From assembly GCA_017501125.1 (NCBI GenBank), contig JAFVXN010000201.1, forward strand, positions 1 through 6,959: a stretch of 6,959 nucleotides of DNA, given 5' to 3'. The notes below the pieces were generated by a model, which saw only the letters and a list, made by a program, of their open reading frames with translations, ran no database searches and was not told the DNA's origin. Positions 4,293 to 6,959 of the stretch are shown here, piece by piece. Positions within the stretch are counted from its first letter, which is position 1; each line of letters starts with the position of its first letter. The DNA comes from Clostridia bacterium. GTDB lineage: Bacteria; Bacillota; Clostridia; Christensenellales; Borkfalkiaceae. Position numbers and translations under genes: made by a program.

Positions 4293-5720
4293 GTGGAAGA
4301 GGGGCTTGAAAGGGAAGAGAAAGGGAAGGATAGCAAGCATTTCTTGACGGAAGGGCCGATTAAGCGCTCCTTGCTGTTTTTCACACTCCCGTTGTTTTTA
4401 AGCAATTTATTTCAGCAGTTATACAATACGGTGGATACCGTTTTGGTGGGGTGGTGCATTCCCGAAGCGTTGCCTGCGGTGTCTACGTCGGGGCATCTCG
4501 TCTTTTTGCTCGTCGGCTTTTTCAGTGGTCTTGCCTCGGGCGCCAGCGTCTTTATCGCCAACTTTTTCGGCGCGAAAAAATACGACGAAATGGAAAAAGC
4601 CATTCACACCAACGTCCTTTTCGGCGTGATATGTGGCGCCGTCTTTTCCCTGCTTGGCAGTCTTTTGACGCCGTACATCTTAATGCTTTTGGATACGTCG
4701 GAGGCAAGTATGCCGTACGGCATAGAATATTTTAGGGTGTATTTTGCAGGCTCGTTCACCGTCGTTTTGTACAACGTGTTCGTCGGCATTTTGCAGGCGG
4801 TGGGGGACAGCAAACGTCCCTTGTATTACTTGATTATTTCCTCGTGCTTGAACGTCTTGCTTGATTATTTGTTTTTGGCGGTGTTCGGTTGGGGCGTTTG
4901 GTCGGCGGCGCTGGCTACCGTCCTCTCGCAAGGGGTGAGTATGGTGCTTTGCATCATTAGGCTTGCTACGGTCAAAGACGTGTATAGGCTCTCCTTTAAG
5001 AAACTCCGCTTTTATAAAGGCATGTTGTCGGGCATATTGAAGATAGGTTTGCCGTCGGGGATACAAAACTCCGTGATTGCGCTCGCCAATTTGTTTATCC
5101 TTCGTCAGGTCAACTCCTTCGACGACGAGGCGATTGTTGCAGGGCTCGGTTGCTATATGAAGGTGGAAGGCTTTGCCTTTCTGCCCATCACTTGCTTCTC
5201 CCTTTCCCTTTCCACCTTCGTCTCGCAGAACTTAGGCGCCAAGGAGTACGACAGGGCGAAGAAAGGCGCGCGTTTCGGGATATTGTGTTCGGTGGGCTCG
5301 GCGCTCGTAATCGGCACGATGCTCTTTATCTTCGCACCTTTTTTTATGTCGCTATTTACGGCGGATTCGGCGGTGATAAATCACGGCGTCAACCAACTCC
5401 GCACCGAGGCGTTTTTCTACGGTTTGCTCGCCTACGCACATTGTATAGCGGGGATATGCCGAGGCGCAGGCAGGGCAAGCGTGCCTATGATTATTATGCT
5501 TTCTTGCTGGTGCGTCTTCCGCGTAATCGCGCTCGCTATCTGCCTTGCTATTAACAAGAACGTCTATTTCGTCTATGCCATGTACCCCGTCACTTGGGCG
5601 ATAAGTTGTATCGTCTTTGCGATCTATTATTACGCCAGCGACTGGGTGCACGCCTACGAAAAAAAGCCGAAAAAATCGTCGAAAAACGAGGCGCACGGCG
5701 AGGCGCAACAATCGGCGTAA
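4293..5720 (+). CDS. MATE-family multidrug/metabolite efflux transporter
   Basis: A 475-residue membrane transporter of the MATE family, expected to use a Na+ or H+ gradient to export cationic or other small compounds across the cytoplasmic membrane. It has the usual length (~450) and a pattern consistent with 12 helices in two homologous halves. N-half marks: FFTLPLFLSNLFQQLYNTVD (29-48), FFSGLASGASVFIANFFGAK (76-95), GILQAVGDSKRP (165-176) and SCLNVLLDYLFL (184-195). C-half marks: GLPSGIQNS (252-260), FVSQNLGAKEYDRAKKG (309-325) and GICRGAGRASVPM (387-399). The C-terminal tail (456-475) is soluble and lysine-rich. The start is GTG, 3 bases after the galactokinase TGA. An in-frame TTG at 4344 (giving LTEGPIKRSLLFF, close to how many MATE proteins begin) is a weaker alternative because the nearest GGAAGGA is about 13 nt away. 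Substrate cannot be predicted. It is probably cotranscribed from 2275-2303. Confidence 0.93.
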   Translation: MEEGLEREEKGKDSKHFLTEGPIKRSLLFFTLPLFLSNLFQQLYNTVDTVLVGWCIPEALPAVSTSGHLVFLLVGFFSGLASGASVFIANFFGAKKYDEMEKAIHTNVLFGVICGAVFSLLGSLLTPYILMLLDTSEASMPYGIEYFRVYFAGSFTVVLYNVFVGILQAVGDSKRPLYYLIISSCLNVLLDYLFLAVFGWGVWSAALATVLSQGVSMVLCIIRLATVKDVYRLSFKKLRFYKGMLSGILKIGLPSGIQNSVIALANLFILRQVNSFDDEAIVAGLGCYMKVEGFAFLPITCFSLSLSTFVSQNLGAKEYDRAKKGARFGILCSVGSALVIGTMLFIFAPFFMSLFTADSAVINHGVNQLRTEAFFYGLLAYAHCIAGICRGAGRASVPMIIMLSCWCVFRVIALAICLAINKNVYFVYAMYPVTWAISCIVFAIYYYASDWVHAYEKKPKKSSKNEAHGEAQQSA

Positions 5721-5886
5721 ACGTATGCCCTTTGACGCATACGAGTGAAAAAATGCAAAAACGTCGCACGTTTGCGGCGACGGACATATGCGTCCAGCCC
5801 CGATTTTGAAAAGACGGATAGGGTAGGGCGACAGGGACGAAAATCAAGATTTTTCGACAAAATTTTCAAAGAGGGGGAGTAGGGGT
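5721..5886 (+). other. MATE-glpK intergenic region with competing hairpins
   Basis: 166 bases with no convincing gene. Perfect inverted repeats: CGTATGC/GCATACG (5722-5728 with 5737-5743, 8-nt loop), CGTCGC/GCGACG (5762-5767 with 5777-5782), and GACGCAT/ATGCGTC (5734-5740 with 5788-5794), which would enclose the second hairpin and exclude the first. A weak A/T inverted repeat lies at 5838-5856. None is followed by a proper U-tract. No good promoter is seen. The glpK ribosome binding site is within GAGGGGGAG (5871-5879), about 7 nt before the ATG. glpK is either read through from upstream or has a non-consensus promoter here. Confidence 0.45.
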
Positions 5887-6945
5887 ATGCAATACGTTTT
5901 GGCGCTCGATCAAGGCACGACTTCTTCTCGCGCCCTTTTGGTGGACGAGACGCAACGGATAGTCGGTATCGTCGGCAGAGAATTCACGCAGATTTATCCC
6001 AAGGAAGGCTGGGTGGAACACGATCCGATGGAGATTTGGTCGTCGCAATACGGCGTGATGATGGAAGCGGTGGCGAAGAGTGGCGTCGACCCTGCGGCAA
6101 TCCGCGCCGTCGGCATCACCAACCAACGCGAGACGACGATCGTCTGGGATAAAAGGACGGGTAGACCCGTCTACAACGCCATCGTGTGGCAATGCCGTCG
6201 CACGGCGGATAGGGTGGAAAAACTCAAAAAAGAGGGCTGGACGGAGGTTATTCGCCAAAAGACGGGGCTTATCCCCGACGCCTATTTTAGCGCGACGAAG
6301 ATCGAGTGGATTTTGGATAACGTCCAAGGCGCGAGAGAAAAGGCGGAAAGAGGGGAACTGTTATTCGGTACCGTCGATTGCTGGCTGGTGTGGAAATTGA
6401 CGGGCGGCACGGTGCACGCCACCGACGCGACCAACGCCTCGAGGACCATGCTCTTTAATATACGCACGGGCGAGTGGGACGAAGAACTTCTAGACTTATT
6501 TAGGATCCCTCGCAGTATGTTGCCCGAGGTGAAAAGTTCGGGCGAGGTATACGGCTACGCGGATATCGGCGACGAAAAAATCCCCATCGCAGGGGTGGCA
6601 GGCGATCAGCAAGCGGCGCTGTTTGGACAGTGTTGCTACGAAAAGGGCACGGCGAAAAACACCTACGGCACGGGCTGTTTTCTCTTGATGAACGCAGGGG
6701 ATGAGATGCCTGAAAGTAAGCACGGCTTGCTCACGACCTTAACGGCTCGGCTCAAAGGGGAATCCCGTCAATACGCCTTGGAAGGCAGCGTCTTTATCGG
6801 CGGTGCGGTGATACAGTGGTTGCGCGACGAGATGCACTTTTTCGCGGAGAGCAGAGAGGTGGAAAATATCGCCAAAAAGGTACCCGATACGGGTGGCGTT
6901 TATTTCGTACCCGTGCATATCTCCACAAGCTGCGATACAGCCTAA
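5887..6945 (+). CDS. glpK: Glycerol kinase, 3' part missing (family sequence ends near 6912)
   Basis: Glycerol kinase converts glycerol plus ATP to glycerol-3-phosphate in the cytoplasm, for glycolysis and lipid synthesis. The FGGY fold is clear: LALDQGTTSSRALLVDE (5-21), EGWVEHDPMEIW (40-51), GITNQRETTIVWD (76-88; R81/E82 contact glycerol), the FGGY signature YFSATKIEWILDN (133-145), GTVDCWLVWKLTGG (161-174), HATDATNASRTMLFNI (177-192) and AGDQQAALFGQ (238-248, catalytic-base Asp D240), NTYGTGCFLLMN (258-269), ALEGSVFIGGAVIQWLRDEM (297-316). Only 352 residues are encoded against ~500 normally. After VYFVP (338-342) the family expects a segment like AFTGLGAPYWDP; instead there is VHISTSCDTA and TAA. 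The second FGGY domain (ATP side) is therefore missing and this product would be inactive. The break is abrupt and lies 46 bases from the window edge, so an assembly or recombination junction is as likely as a real truncation. Confidence 0.93.
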   Translation: MQYVLALDQGTTSSRALLVDETQRIVGIVGREFTQIYPKEGWVEHDPMEIWSSQYGVMMEAVAKSGVDPAAIRAVGITNQRETTIVWDKRTGRPVYNAIVWQCRRTADRVEKLKKEGWTEVIRQKTGLIPDAYFSATKIEWILDNVQGAREKAERGELLFGTVDCWLVWKLTGGTVHATDATNASRTMLFNIRTGEWDEELLDLFRIPRSMLPEVKSSGEVYGYADIGDEKIPIAGVAGDQQAALFGQCCYEKGTAKNTYGTGCFLLMNAGDEMPESKHGLLTTLTARLKGESRQYALEGSVFIGGAVIQWLRDEMHFFAESREVENIAKKVPDTGGVYFVPVHISTSCDTA

Positions 6946-6959
6946 GCAAAAAGAAGACA
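6913..6959. other. Terminal segment foreign to glpK
   Basis: About 46 bases that do not continue glpK in any plus-strand frame (frames read HISTSCDTA-stop, CISPQAAIQPKQKED, and AYLHKLRYSLSKKK). I see no transposase terminus, inverted repeat, intron 5' consensus or tRNA end. It is too short to identify. The likely explanations are a contig-end chimera, or the edge of an insertion or rearrangement. Confidence 0.5.

Noticed and set aside
5722..5743. Intrinsic terminator after the MATE gene
   Set aside because: The 7-bp stem is perfect but is followed by an A-rich, not T-rich, stretch on the plus strand and no T-run on the minus strand, so it does not qualify.
6913..6959. Group II intron, group I intron or intein inserted into glpK
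   Set aside because: The sequence after the junction (GTGCATATC) lacks the GUGYG group II start, no intein Cys/Ser N-splice block follows, and the frame stops after 10 codons; too little sequence to support any of them.

Overview
The window looks like a chromosomal fragment of a low-to-mid GC Bacillota-type (clostridial) bacterium. Reasons: strong AGGAGG ribosome binding sites, consensus sigma-A promoters, A/T-rich intergenic DNA between roughly 50% GC genes, and family variants typical of gut Firmicutes. The class is inferred; there is no rRNA or marker gene to fix it. The last 46 bases stop matching the gene they lie in, so the fragment may end at an assembly or recombination junction.

Layout: (1) 44-742 (+), an eight-helix YhhN/TMEM86-like membrane protein, converging on (2) 788-1672 (-), undecaprenyl-diphosphate phosphatase uppP. 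One symmetrical hairpin between them can terminate both. (3) 1673-1970, a divergent control region: the uppP promoter, seven A-tracts spaced exactly 10 bp apart (a predicted DNA bend), and an extended -10 promoter feeding a ~110-nt leader of (4) a CspA-type cold-shock gene (1971-2183) with its own terminator. (5) A perfect TTGACA-N17-TATAAT promoter drives an Lgt-like lipoprotein diacylglyceryl transferase (from 2331) that runs without stop or restart into a full-length galactokinase. The galactokinase is broken by one in-frame TAG at 3459-3461. (6) 4293-5720, a MATE transporter whose GTG start sits 3 bases after the galactokinase stop. (7) A 166-base gap with competing hairpins. (8) 5887 onward, glycerol kinase glpK, whose family sequence ends at about 6912.

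How the genes fit together: uppP and lgt serve the cell envelope (lipid carrier recycling, lipoprotein lipidation), galactokinase and glycerol kinase feed sugar/glycerol into central metabolism, and MATE is an efflux pump. The Lgt-galactokinase-MATE block looks like one transcription unit from the 2275-2303 promoter; glpK may follow by read-through.

The most notable point is the Lgt-galactokinase fusion: both domains are complete in length, but one nonsense codon now separates the two catalytic halves of the kinase. I see no CRISPR, prophage, transposase, defence cassette or RNA gene, and no clearly new multi-gene system.
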